Assembly (NCBI GenBank): GCA_003339415.1
Contig: PDHQ01000236.1
Span: 572-55,411, forward strand
Direction: 5' to 3'
Length of the DNA: 54,840 nucleotides
Source: Ophiocordyceps camponoti-saundersi (nom. inval.)
Lineage: Eukaryota > Ascomycota > Sordariomycetes > Hypocreales > Ophiocordycipitaceae
Made by a program: the position numbers and the translations under genes. Positions 1 through 10,998 of the stretch are shown piece by piece. Each line of letters opens with the position of its first letter. The stretch's first letter is position 1. A model generated the notes under the pieces. The model ran no database searches and was not told the DNA's origin. It worked only from the letters and a program-made list of their open reading frames with translations.

Positions 1-58
1 CTTCCCCCTCCGTCCCCTCCCCAGGACACCCCCACTACTGTCTTCCAGCCCAAAAATA

Positions 59-115
59 CCCCCCCCGGCCCCCCCCCACCCCCCCTTCACCCCCCCTTTT
101 CCCCCCCCCCCCCCC
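59..115. repeat. C-rich low-complexity tract
   Basis: Nearly pure cytosine runs are broken by single A, G or T bases, upstream of the first gene. Pyrimidine-rich stretches are common in promoters of filamentous fungi, so this may belong to the core promoter of the gene starting at 599. A G-quadruplex on the minus strand is possible. Function is inferred only from position. Confidence 0.6.
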
Positions 116-360
116 TTTCCTCGCCATTGGGCATCGGCCCCCTCCCCCTCCCTCCCGGTCTTTTCCTGGCCCTCGTCTCCTCACCCCCCTCCAATTGCCT
201 TCGTCCCGTGACCGGCCAATCGACTTCTCGCCTTGCCTTGAATTTAGCGGCTCGTTATTCCTTCGTCAGCACGTCGCCAGCTTTGTTGTCGCAAGCCGCA
301 GCCGCAGGCACAGCCGCAAACATCGTCGTCGCACTGCTGTCGGACTCTGTTCTCTGGCTG

Positions 361-451
361 GTGAGCACTCGCACACCCCCTCCCCACCCCTTCTCTTCAA
401 AACCCTGCTTTTGCCTCCCTTGTCTGCCGCCGCGTCTCACTTTCTCATCAG
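361..451 (+). other. Probable 5' UTR intron of the ubiquitin-like-domain gene
   Basis: A consensus donor (GTGAGC at 361) is followed by a TCTCAC branch-like site and a TTTCTCATCAG acceptor ending at 451. No long start-codon-led coding frame fits the flanks, so this is best read as an intron in the 5' leader of the gene at 599-2664. The rest of 1-598 shows no other gene. Confidence 0.4.
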
Positions 452-598
452 GCAGATTGCCTAACACCGTTCTAGTGATATCCGACTGACGCGGGCTTTT
501 TGGCTTGGCATTCCCAACTTGCCTTTACTCCGACAGTCTTAAGCGGATCGTCGCGAGTAAAGACAAGTCCTCCTTTCCCTGGTCCTTTGTCGTATGCT

Positions 599-2664
599 AT
601 GCCGTGAGTCTTTCCATTCTGCTCTTCATCTCTCGAGTGAGGATGCTTCACGCCATCTCAGCCCACTACCACTGACTAGACTGTTCAAAAGACCGAATAG
701 AATCCTGAGACCAGGCGAGAGTTCCCGCTCGACTTCCCATCCGAGTGAGGAAGAGGAATCTTCTCAATACGAAGTTTATACCAATTATACCGCGACTGAC
801 GAGGAGCCGGAAGACGACGGTGACTACGAACACGAAGCGGTATATCCGTGTGATTCTGCTTCCGCCATCAACGAGTTGCCACCATCGCGCCCGCGAAGTG
901 GTAGGAGCGCAACTCGACATCATCGAACTTCCCGTCAAGAGGCGCAGTACGACCCCGTCCAATCTCACGCCCTGAACTCGCCCAGCGTGGATACCCCCGA
1001 CGACTTCGCCGGCTACTACAGCCAGGCGCAGCCTTTTCAGCCTCTGCACGCCCATCGTGGGGGCGCCGGCTATTACGGCGGACGCGGCCATTCTCATCCT
1101 TTCGCTCACAACCATGCCAACCACTACATGGGAGGCTACCCCAACGGCGGACAGATGGTCCCCTACAGCTATGCCCCAGGGCAGCATCCTTTCGGCCCCA
1201 TGAGCAACAACTCGAGTGGCGCAAGCTACTTTGGAGGTGAGCCGCGGCCCATGTATGACATGATGCCATACCAGCCCGGCTTTTACCCCCCGCAGTATGG
1301 CTTGGCTGCTCAGTTGCAGCAGCTTCACCTGACGCCGCCGGCACCTCCCGCCACGGAGGCCCCCCCGCAGCCGACGAGCCCGGCGCCACCCAAGGAGCCA
1401 CCGGTGGACATTGAAAAGATCAGGCGTGAAGCCCAGGAAACTGCCAGGCGCGAAGCCCTGGAAGCCGCCAAGAAGGACCAGGAAGATAAGCAGAGGGCCA
1501 TCGACGAGGCGCAAGAGAAGGAAGCAAGGATTCGCAAGGAGGCCGAGGAAAGCTTCCGGAGGCAGCTGGAGGAACGAAGGAAGCAAGATGAGGAAGCTCA
1601 AAAGGCTATCGCGAGAGCCAAGGAAGAAGCCGATGCAGCCGCGGTGAAGAGAATGGAGGAACAGAAAAAGGCCGAAGAAGAACGGTTACGCCTGCACGCC
1701 GAGGAAATGAGGCGCGCCGAGGAGAATGTGATACGACAGTACGAGGCCAAGGCCAAGGCCGAAGAGGAAAGGAAGAAGCGGGAAACGGAAGACCGCATCA
1801 GGATCGAGGAGGCTACCAAGGCTCAGGTCCACGCCTTATTGAAGGCCGAGGCAGATGCCAAGGCAGACGCGGAGAAGAAGGCGGCCGAGGAGGCTAAACG
1901 ACTGAAGCTTTTGCAGGAGGAAGCCAAGCGCAAGGCTGAACTTGACGCTCTTGCCAAGATCGAGGCGGATAAGGAAGCGGCGAAAAAGGCAGCGGAAGCA
2001 GAAGCTGCCGCCAAGAAGGAGCATGAAGCTCTCAAGAAGCGCCTCCTGGACGAGGCCAAAGCCAAGCTGGAGGAGGCAGCCAAGAAATCGGACAAGGGAA
2101 GCATCAACTTCAAGGATGCCGTGGGGAGGAAGTTCAACTTTCCTTTCAGCCTCGTCTGCTCATGGCAGGTATGTCGTCGACCGGCGCCCTATGCTGCCCT
2201 CAAAGTGCTAACCCGGATGCGTCTAGGGCATGGAGGAACTGATCAAACAAGCCTTCCTTCACGTCGACATCATCGGACCGCACGTTCAAGAGGGCCACTA
2301 CGATCTGACAGGTCCTAACGGGGAGATCATTCTCCCGTCTATATGGGAAAAGGTTATACAGCCAGACTGGTCGATCAGCATGACGATGTGGCCGGTGGAG
2401 AAGAGGCCGCCGCTGGCTGGTCCTCCCAGGCCGACAATGCGAGACCGAGGAGGGATGCCGATACCGCCTCCGCCGCCCATGGGTATGGGAGGCATGGGTC
2501 CACCGCCGGATTGGGCTGCGGACAGACGGCGCCATACGCATATCCCCAATATTGATATCATTGATGTCGGCCCTCCTCCCAAGTCAAAGAAGTCGGCGGC
2601 AAAGAGAAACTCGGCTATGTTGGGTTTCTTCGCTGGGACTGGGAAACCGGTCAAGAAGAAGTAA
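599..2664 (+). CDS. Coiled-coil protein with C-terminal ubiquitin-like domain (ULD_2 type)
   Basis: Proposed exons are 599-603, 680-2168 and 2227-2664, giving 643 aa. The N-terminal third is acidic and then rich in Gly, His, Tyr and Pro. Residues ~245-475 form a long charged Ala/Glu/Lys/Arg coiled coil. Residues ~476-555 match the fungal ubiquitin-like domain: INFKDAVGRKFNFPF, then GMEELIKQAF, HYDLTGPNGEIILP and a closing MTMWP. A Pro/Met-rich tail ends in basic residues. The 58-nt second intron (2169-2226) has a GCTAAC branch site and joins WQ to GMEE, inside the conserved domain. The start is less sure. ATG at 599 needs a 76-nt intron (604-679, GTGAGT...CTAG) right after the second codon, giving MPLFKRPNR. 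Reading straight through from ATG 594 gives a less convincing 29-residue leader. The family is widespread in Pezizomycotina; its biochemical role is not known to me. Confidence 0.85.
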
Positions 2665-3424
2665 GTGGCAGCTTAGGTTGTCCATGTCTGGTCTCGGAGC
2701 TGACACGCGATAATGGTAGAACGAACAAAAAATGAGCGTAACGATGCCGGTCACCCTTCTCTTTGCATACTCCTATCTTTTGGCGCACGGCTCTTATTCG
2801 AACTCCATGGTCTGGCGTGGCATATGTATTTGCCTCTGGCTTACGTTGCAGCTCTCTCGCCGTGGCACGCTCCCGCCTAATCGTCATTGTCGTTGCCATC
2901 TTCTAGTATGAAGGAGTTTTGAATGTGCATGAGCATCGGAGTTTTTGTTATTGGCAACGTAAACATGAATAGCTACCTCTTGTGTCTTTTACCCATGTAT
3001 TGATTTTGATGGATTCATGATGATGTATGTACTCTCTTGCTCATTATGCCTTCTGACTCAAATCTCGTTCCTGACCCAGATGTGATATCGAATTTGCACC
3101 AGATTTCACATCTCCGAGTACAACCGGAATCCAGAGCGCGACGTTTTTATTTCTTGTTGTCGTCTGTTATCTAAAAAGCGTGTTTATACTCCGTTGATTT
3201 ATCATATTTCGTTGGAAGCCTGCAAGATTTCATGGGTGAGGAGAAACTCATTGCGCAAGAATGGCATAGGCCTAAACCAAGGGTCGACACTCGGTCATGT
3301 GCGGATTGAATAGAGTAGCAAGTCTTATGTTGACGGCGCTACTTGATACCTTCAGGATTCAGGGAAAACGTTCAACTTGGTGCAATTGTTGGTACAGTTT
3401 TACATGGATACTGCAAGGTCAGTG
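2665..3424. other. Convergent intergenic region
   Basis: This is the 3' flank of the ubiquitin-like-domain gene (+) and of the COQ10-type gene (-), so it should hold both terminators. The sequence is T-rich with no coding frame that makes sense. I see no repeat or RNA gene in it. Confidence 0.5.
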
Positions 3425-4021
3425 TCATGGGTCACTGTTGACGTGGCCTGTAGACGCCAGCTTCTCTTGAGCTCGCTTTTCGAAAGCTTCGATCATGACA
3501 TCAGCGACCCTGTCGGAGACGGCGGCGCTGACGGCGGCGTATATCGGGCTGAGGAATTCGTAGTCGACGGTGAAGTGGACTTGAGTCTTGGGCGTCGGGT
3601 CGCTTGATAAAGGCTTGAAGGACCAGCGGGTGACGAGGCTTTTGAAGACGGCGGAAGAAGTGCCGTCGCTAACGGCCTCGACAGAGACGCCAGGAAGGCA
3701 CCGTAAGCGGCTCGTGAAAACCTCCTCGAAGCGGCCCCAGCCGACGTGTAAGTCGGCCAAAGCAGGCCAGCGGCGGCCGCGGGCGTCAGGCTCCGACCAA
3801 GAGGTGACACGGGAATGGGTACAATAGGGGACGAAGCCCTGGTAAGAGTCGACGTCGGCGATGAGCTCATACAGTGGCTCAGAGGCGTAGGGCAGTGTTC
3901 GGCTTGCGGCGAGATGCTGCGGCGGGCTGGTGGTGGTGAGGAACTGGCGATGATGGCTCAGGGCGAATGAAGATGGCCGTCGATGTGTGATCGGGCGCAG
4001 TATGTGTGTTTTAGGCGGCAT
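3425..4021 (-). CDS. COQ10: Coenzyme Q-binding protein COQ10, mitochondrial (START/polyketide-cyclase fold)
   Basis: Single exon, 198 aa, starting at the ATG on the complement of 4019-4021. The first ~45 residues are rich in Arg, His, Ser and Thr with almost no acidic residues, as in a mitochondrial presequence. The rest follows the COQ10 pattern: LPYASEPLYELIADVDSY, then FVPYCTHSRV, a central beta region (VHFTVDYEF) and a long C-terminal helix (DRVADVMIEAFEKRAQEKL). Family members bind ubiquinone at the inner membrane and are needed for efficient respiration and Q biosynthesis. The gene is divergent from the AP-3 delta gene, with 322 bp between start codons. The length fits the family, and nothing looks broken. 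Confidence 0.93.
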   Translation of the reverse strand: MPPKTHILRPITHRRPSSFALSHHRQFLTTTSPPQHLAASRTLPYASEPLYELIADVDSYQGFVPYCTHSRVTSWSEPDARGRRWPALADLHVGWGRFEEVFTSRLRCLPGVSVEAVSDGTSSAVFKSLVTRWSFKPLSSDPTPKTQVHFTVDYEFLSPIYAAVSAAVSDRVADVMIEAFEKRAQEKLASTGHVNSDP

Positions 4022-4138
4022 TGAGGGGGCTTTGCAGTCGCCGCTAACCAGGGCGTCCGGGCAGGAAGAGGTCTGAATACTTTATTCTATTTCGATGTGT
4101 GTACCTAGAATTAATGAGCGTAATGTGTAACGGTGTGT

Positions 4139-4152
4139 GAGTATATATACTC
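4139..4152. promoter_or_regulatory. 14-bp palindromic TATA-type element in a divergent promoter
   Basis: GAGTATATATACTC is a perfect palindrome lying between COQ10 (start 4021, -) and the AP-3 delta gene (start 4344, +). Because it reads the same on both strands, it could serve as a TATA element for both genes. This is inferred from position and sequence only. Confidence 0.35.
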
Positions 4153-4343
4153 TAGGGTAACCCGGCTCACGCGATCATCTACCCCAAGGGGCATTCCCAA
4201 CGCCTCCTCACGGCCTTGCCTCCTCAGCCTTTTTACATACACACAACGGTGTTTCCCACAGCTAGTCCTCGAGACTCGCACGATGGGCCTGAAACGACGC
4301 AGATCAATATCAGCCGAGCGTTCTTACGTCCTTGTCGCCCGTC

Positions 4344-7300
4344 ATGTATGCGCGGACGATACGTCTTCGTCTCCTCCCGGCCAAAAGGGCTGACTTGCGC
4401 AACCAGGTTCGAAAAATCGCTTTACGACCTTATCCGCGGGCTGCGAAACCACAAGGGCAATGAGAAGGAGTACATCCAGAAGAGCCTCAAGGAGTGCCGT
4501 ACCGAGGTCCGCAGCCAGGATATGGGTACGTTGAGCGGCCTCTCCGTTCGTCTGTCTTGAGCTCACTCCTTGGGCGCAGATGTCAAGGCGACGGCGCTGC
4601 TGAAGCTCGTCTATCTGGAGATGGTGGGCTACGACATGTCTTGGGCCTCGTTCCATGTTCTCGAAGTCATGTCTTCGGCGAAATATCATCAGAAGCGTGT
4701 CGGATACTTGGGTGCTGTGCAGAGCTTCCGGCCAGATACAGAGGTGCTCATGCTGGCAACCAATCTGCTCAAAAAGGTCCGTCCAACTTGGTTCATTCGT
4801 CTGTACGGAGCTCGCTTATATTTTCTCTCGACGCTAGGATCTAGCTTCGTCTGCTCCGACTGTCATCTCTTTGCCCATCGCGACGCTACCGCACGTCATA
4901 ACACCCTCACTCGCCCTCTCGACTCTGGCCGATCTCCTCCCGCGCCTTAGCCATAGCCATGCTAACATCCGCAAGAAAACTCTCGTCACTCTCTATCGAC
5001 TGGCGCTGGTATATCCTGAGGCACTTCGTGCGGCCTGGCCCAAGATCAAGGAGCGTCTGCTCAATACCGAAGAGGATCCCAGCGTGACGGCTGCCATTGT
5101 CAACGTCGTCTGTGAGCTGGGTTGGCGCCGGCCTCACGATTTTCTTCCCCTCGCTCCGCGCCTCTTTGAGCTACTTGTCGACGGCGGCAATAACTGGATG
5201 GCCATCAAGCTCATAAAGCTGGTATAGTTTCTACTCGCTCGGCAGCGTCTGTATAGTGCCTGACAACGCCCAGTTTGCTACGCTCACGCCCCTTGAACCT
5301 CGGCTTGTGAAGAAACTTTTGCCGCCGCTCACCAACATCATGGCAACGACTGCGGCCATGTCACTATTGTACGAGTGTATTAACGGAATCATCCAGGGCG
5401 GTATCTTGGGTAGCAGTGATGATGCTTCGGGTGCCGACGAGGTAGCCACGCTTTGCGTCACGAAGTTGCGAAGCATGATTGTCATCAACAGCGATCCAAA
5501 CCGTACGCCTGATCCTCTGTACGTTTTTTTTTTCAGTGCGGAAAGCTCATCAAATATCTGCAGTGAAATACGTCGCATTGCTGGCCTTCAACAAAATCGT
5601 CGTTACCCACCCTTATCTTGTCGCGCAGCAGGAGGACGTGATACTCGAGTGCATCGACAGTCCCGATATTACGATCCGAATACAAGCTCTTGACTTGGTT
5701 CAGGGCATGGTCACAAGCGACAACCTTGTATTGGTCGTTAGCCGGCTGATGAAGCAACTTAAGTCGACAAGCCCCTCATCCAACGACCAAAACCAACCAG
5801 CGGCCAGCCCCCATGCCCCTGGCGCCGGATCGGACGAAGAATCGCCGTATGCTGCAGCAGAGACCGAAGATCGTCCTCCTCCTTTACCAGAAGACTACCT
5901 TATTGATGTCATCGGAAGAATCCTGTTCATGTGCTCTCGAGATAACTACTCCAACATAGCCGACTTTGACTGGTACGTCGACGTGCTCACGCAGCTTATC
6001 CGTATGGCTCCGGTGCCTCGGACGTACGATGCTGCGAGCGTTTCGCCACGCCTTACTGCCGATGTGTCTGAAAAGATTGGCGACGAGCTTCGAAACGTTG
6101 CGGTCAAGGTCCGGGCCATGAGGGCCACGGCGGTGCGAGCTGCCGAGACTATTCTTGCTCATATCAGTGGAGACACTCCTACTGGCCATAAGATAGCGTC
6201 AGGGGCGCTCAAGTCGATCGTCTGGATGCTGGGCGAATATGCGACGCAGCTGTTATCGCCGGATGACACCCTGAACCGTCTGCTCCAGGTGGTGCCCAGG
6301 GCGGGGAGTCCCGAGCTCTGCACGACGGCTCTCTTTACGGTCATCAAGGTATTCGCATCAGTAGCAGGTGACGATCTGGAACCGTGGACGGCGGAGAGGA
6401 AAACAAGGACGTCCCTTCTCTTGGCGCGCATCATTCACGTGGCCGAACCGTTGGCGCTGCATCCGAGCCTCGAGGTTCAGGAGCGTGCCGTCGAATTTAT
6501 TGAACTGTTGAAGCTCACGGCCGAGGCTGCTTCAGGGCAGCCAGCGTCGATGGGGGACGCTCGGCAAGACGCGCCTCTACTCCTCACACAGGCCATACCG
6601 TCGTTGTTCAATGGCTGGGAGCTCAACTCGGTCGCTCCTGGGGCGCAGCGCAACGTGCCCAAGCCTGAGGGCCTTGATCTGGACGAGCCCTTGCATCCCA
6701 ACCTGAGCCAATTGCTGGCTCAGGTGGACATCGTTGTTCTCCCGTCGGACGATTTCGAATCGTACTATAACCAACGTCCGCCGCCATTGAGCATCTCATC
6801 TTCGGCACCAGCCATGACCATACTGGCACGGTCCAACGAGGAAATCGTCGGCTCATACCAGCAACCGAGCGAGGAGAGCTATCTCGACGCTGATATTATT
6901 GCTCGAAGGAAAGCCGAGCGGTTGGAGAGGAACAAGGACGATCCGTTCTATATCCCCAGCGGCGATGACGTCCGGCACGCCTCGACACCCATCCATAATA
7001 TTCTCCAGAACAGCAACGGGCCGGACCTCGACATCGATTCCATACCCATCATGCAGCTCGACATCGACCCGGTGGACGCCGCCAAAGCGGCTCCGTCGCC
7101 GAGGCCGCGCCTGGCGCCCAGGCAAAAGGTAGTCATCGAAGCTGACGAGACGCTGGAGGGCAGCGACAGCGCTCCGGGCCGTAGCTACGAGTCGGAAAAC
7201 AATAACTCGGACAGCCTCGTCAAAGCCAGGCCCAAGACGCGGCTCAAGCAGTCACTCTTACAGGTCGACTCCAGTACCATCGGCTCCTTCAACCTCAGCG

Positions 7301-7707
7301 GCAGCAGCAGTAGTCGCGGTTTTGACTACGAACGACAACAGCAGGAGGAAGCGGAGATGCAGAAGGCAGTCAAGGAGGTGGAGCGGTTACGGCTAGAGAT
7401 GCAGCGGGCCAAGGAAAGGGTCCACGTCGCGCAGGGCGTCGATGCTGCCGGAACCGTCATCAAGAAGAAGAAGTCGTTGTCTTCGTCCAAGGCAGCAGCA
7501 TCAGTAGCAGCAGGCGAAGAGATCAAGCCCAAGAAGAAGAAGAAAAAGAAGAAGAAAAAGGAGGTGGAGGAGGAGGAGGCAGGACAGGACCAGACGGCGA
7601 CCGACAAGGAGGTCGGTGCTCAACCTTCCTATGACGATGCGCCGCCCATGAACACAAGAGTCCATGGCGAGGACGAAGCTACTTCTCTAAGACGGGAGGA
7701 CGCGTGA
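4344..7707 (+). CDS. APL5: AP-3 adaptor complex subunit delta
   Basis: Exons are 4344-4345, 4407-4525, 4580-4776, 4838-5221, 5274-5502 and 5564-7707, giving 1024 aa. All junctions keep frame. The start codon is split: AT at 4344-4345 and G at 4407, separated by a 61-nt intron, giving MFEKSLYDLIRGLRNHKG, the N-terminus expected for the family. The adaptin N domain (HEAT-like, residues ~1-590) shows KATALLKLVYLEMVGYDMSW, SSAKYHQKRVGYL, NIRKKTLVTLYRLAL, FATLTPLEPRL and CIDSPDITIRIQALDLVQGM. The C-terminal part is Ser/Asp-rich with a short coiled coil and a run of ~10 lysines (residues ~967-977). AP-3 sorts cargo from Golgi or endosome to the vacuole (the ALP pathway in yeast). No ear domain is clearly visible, as is usual for fungal delta adaptins. 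Confidence 0.93.
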
Positions 7708-8308
7708 AAGTGGTTGAGCAATCACGTCATGTCTTGTTACTAAACTGGTCTGCGCACTCTGTATCATAAGCCAAAGGTGAGAGGGATTCCAAGAGAAGCC
7801 CTTTGTATATACACTACTACACCTTGACGGAGAAGACGTGAGCAAAAGCAACAAGGAAGAAAGGGTCGCCCCCCAAGCATTCTCGCCGGGTATATACCAC
7901 AGCTATCATGACTACAACCTCGTCTTTCCCCTCCGCAGCGAAGGCAAAGAAGGAGAAAAGTCAACAGCAAGGAGCCCCTCGAATGAATCAATATTCGTCT
8001 TGAGCTACGCTATCACCCCGTTGGTAGGGAAAAAAAAAACACAGAATAGAGAGAAACAATGTGCATCTTTTGGGACACGAAGCCATAACATTTTTTCTTT
8101 CGCGAACGCGTACGAAAGGCAAGACGCGGACAAAAGGGGGCGACAGGAGCCAAGATGGGGAGCAGACTCAAGCGATGAGATGGGAAGAAAGGGGAGGGAG
8201 GGTAAGAAGAGGGGTGGAAATCCTGCCGTGGCAATACCAGCAGGCGATTAAGAAAAGTGACACCACCGGATCCAAGAGGTTATCGCAGGAATTCGCCGCA
8301 ACATTTCA
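7708..8308. other. Convergent intergenic region
   Basis: This 600-bp stretch lies between the 3' ends of the AP-3 delta gene (+) and the Rgd2-like gene (-). It carries an A run around 8029-8040 and purine-rich DNA at 8120-8220. I see no coding or RNA gene, and terminators are expected here but not identifiable with certainty. Confidence 0.45.
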
Positions 8309-10998
8309 CTAGTCGTCCATGGGCTTATCCTCCAACGTCACGCCTCGGGGAGCCAAGTCTGGAGGCAATGACGTCGTGATCCCCCTTCCGCTGACGAGTT
8401 TCAGCCCCCCCTTGGCGAGGCTGGCCTCGTGCAGCTCCGCCGCGGCGTCGCCGTCGTTTGTTATCCGAGATGAGCCGTTGGTGGCGTCGAGGCCACCGAT
8501 GGTGTCCGCGCCGGGGACGTCGAGAGAGGATCGTTTCAGGCGGCCGTCAATGCTCCCCAGGCTGGTTCGCTGACGGTCCCCTCCTCCAGACGGCGGGCTC
8601 GCCTGGACGGGGAACCGTGTCTCAGCGCAGCTGCTTCGGTCTCGGCGGTGTCCTCGCGGGCTGGGTGCCGGGCTCGTCGCTCGGCTCCGCGACGCGCTGG
8701 CCTTCTCCACCAGAGCCCTGTTCCGCTCCTCAACAAGCGCTTTGCGGTTGCTTTCGTCGGTGCTTACAGCTCGCGGACGAGTGGACCCGATCGACGACGT
8801 GTGATTCAGAGTCGACATGCGCTTCAGCTCATTAAAGATGGCGTCCTTGTGCGTAAAAAGGTCACGGATCAATTTGGCCGCGTGCTTCTCCTCCATAGTC
8901 AACGATGTTTCTGTCCGTGGTCGCATGATGTAGGGGGCCATTAACGAGGCGAGGGCAGTGACGTACGCCTCGTCGGCCGAAGTGAGGTCGATGAGACGAG
9001 TGAAGTGGTTCATGAATGCGTCCAGTGTGGCGATGTTAGTGAGCCGCAGCTGCGAGAGAGTCTGTTGCAGAACCGAAATTCGAGAGGCTTCTGACGTATC
9101 TGCCGAAGAAGGGGTCGAATAAATGGTCCGGAACATGTCGTATACGTGGGAGCTGATGAGGGAATCTGCGACTAGGCCTCAGCAACATTCACAAGGGCAC
9201 AGCGCGACAAGCCAGCTTACCTGGAAGCTCGAGGAGATACAGCTTGAGAAGATTGGCGACTGTTGGAATGTCGAACTGGCCCAAAGCTTCCTGCGATATG
9301 GGCTTGCCATTGTTGACCATGGCTCGTAGCTTGTGCGTTTGCACAAGGGGCACGTCGACCAGCCACACGCCCCTCCGCGCCTCATCGCCCTCAAGATCGG
9401 GATAGTGGTGGTCGAGATAGGTCAGCAGAGTCGTGACCAGCATCGGCACCCGCTTCTTGTCTGCTCTAGCCCGGGCCTCCAAGTCGACGCCAAAGGTCTG
9501 GTCGTCGATCCTATTGTAGTAATTCTCGTAAGTGACCACCCTCGGCACAAACTTGCCGGTGCGGTAGTTTTCGAGGAGATATCTCAGGTCGCCCAGGGGT
9601 TGCACCGTTTCTTGAAACAACAGCATCCTATCCACCGTAGACTGCAGACTGGGAATGACGTTGCCGATAGAGCCGGAAAAGTCGAGGATGACCGTCTTAA
9701 TAGCCTTCAGTCTGTCGAGTTCGCATCGCTCGAGGAACTTGAGATGCAGGAAAATGGCCTCTTCGAGTTCGCAACGGAGCTCGTCAAGCTTTGACACGGC
9801 GGCTTTGTACTTGTCGTCGGCCTCGCGGGACTCTCGGAGCAGGCGCTGAGCGGGCGTCTCGTTCGGATGCGAGTTATTGAGGACGTTCCAGTTGGCAAGA
9901 TATTCGCTGACGGTTCCGACAACGGGAGAGTCGCCGCCATCCGATGGGAGCGAAAGGGTGCGGCTCAAAGACTGCTTCCTCTCGGCGATGCCGGCCATCT
10001 TGAAGGCCTTGGGACGCCACTGGTAGAATAATCTCGAACTATTGGCGAAAGTGCTGCCGACGTTGCCGATGAGACGCAAGAAGCCGTTGGAGACGAGGTC
10101 CTGCCCGATGCGCTCGGCATAGCTCACGCTGCTGACGCCCAAATTCCGCTGAAGGTACTCGACGATGTCGGACCCGGCCGAAGTATTCAGGTAGGTGCCC
10201 AAGATGGGCACTTTGGTCTCACCCGTTTTGACGGTCGACAGCATCGGGGCGAGAAACTTCCTCAGCTGCTCGGGTTGATACAGGTCATCACCGATTTCGT
10301 ACATTTCGTCGTCGTCAGATTCCTCGTCCTTGTGTGGTTGTACTTTGATTTCAGGAATGGGTTTGTTCGGCTTGGGACTGGTCTCTGGGTCTTGAAAGGC
10401 CAACTTGTTCTCCTCCTCGAGATCCTCCACGAGGCGGCATTTGTTGAAGTAGTTGGAACGGAGCTTCTGGACGAGGTCAACTTGCCGGCCGTGAGCCTTG
10501 AGAAGACCCTGCAGCTCTTCCTGAGAGTCATGCACGCGAGCTTCGTGAGCGTCACACCAGCGCGAGAAGGGATTGACGACGAGGTCTCGCACGTTTTGCG
10601 CGATTCGTTGGTGGTTGCGGGCGGCGTCTTGCATCTCGTTTCGCATGCCTTCGTATGCCTGGCGAAGCAGATGATGAGCATGAAAACTCGTTGAAAGCGC
10701 GGGATAAAGGGGAAGCTCACCTTGCGGACGGTAGCGCCATCATCTCGGGCGAAGCCGCCGCTGACCTTATCGGCCGCAGGGGCGATGTCCCTTAGTCGCT
10801 GTCCGTAGGTCTCCTCGGCATCGGCTCGCAAACGAGCTATGGTGAGTATCTGACGGTTCTCTAGCACGCCTTGCTGGAGCTTGCCGAACAGGACACCGAG
10901 TCCTAGAGACGATGAGCGATGCTCCAGACGGAAACGAGTTTGACAAACGTACCTGCGGCGTAGTCGCTCGACCAGAAGGAGTCGGCGAAGCCCGGCAT
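8309..10998 (-). CDS. F-BAR/DEP/RhoGAP protein, Rgd2 (Rga8) type
   Basis: Exons on the minus strand are 10998-10953, 10902-10721, 10658-9221 and 9165-8309, giving 840 aa. The protein starts MPGFADSFWSSDYAAG and continues with an FCH/F-BAR region (LTIARLRADAEETYGQRL; to ~residue 170). A DEP domain follows at ~208-300 (KVPILGTYLN, GQDLVSNGFLRLIG, RLFYQW), then a RhoGAP-like domain at ~465-680 (PMLVTTLLTYLDHHYP, IPTVANLLKLYLLELPDSL, YIMRPR). The Ser/Arg-rich tail is probably disordered. This domain order is that of yeast Rgd2, which acts on Cdc42/Rho5-class GTPases at the membrane. The third intron rejoins ELP to DSLISS inside the GAP domain. The usual arginine-finger stretch reads GVWLVDVP, so GTPase activation may be weak or may use another residue. 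Confidence 0.88.

Noticed and set aside
666..1601. 311-codon minus-strand frame opposite the coiled-coil gene
   Set aside because: It is the antisense shadow of Glu/Lys/Ala-rich coding sequence and has no family resemblance.
5479..5563. Alternative acceptor TTTTCAG at 5536 in the AP-3 delta gene
   Set aside because: Using it would insert residues and shift or disturb the conserved DPN-LKYVALLAF junction; the acceptor at 5563 restores it exactly.
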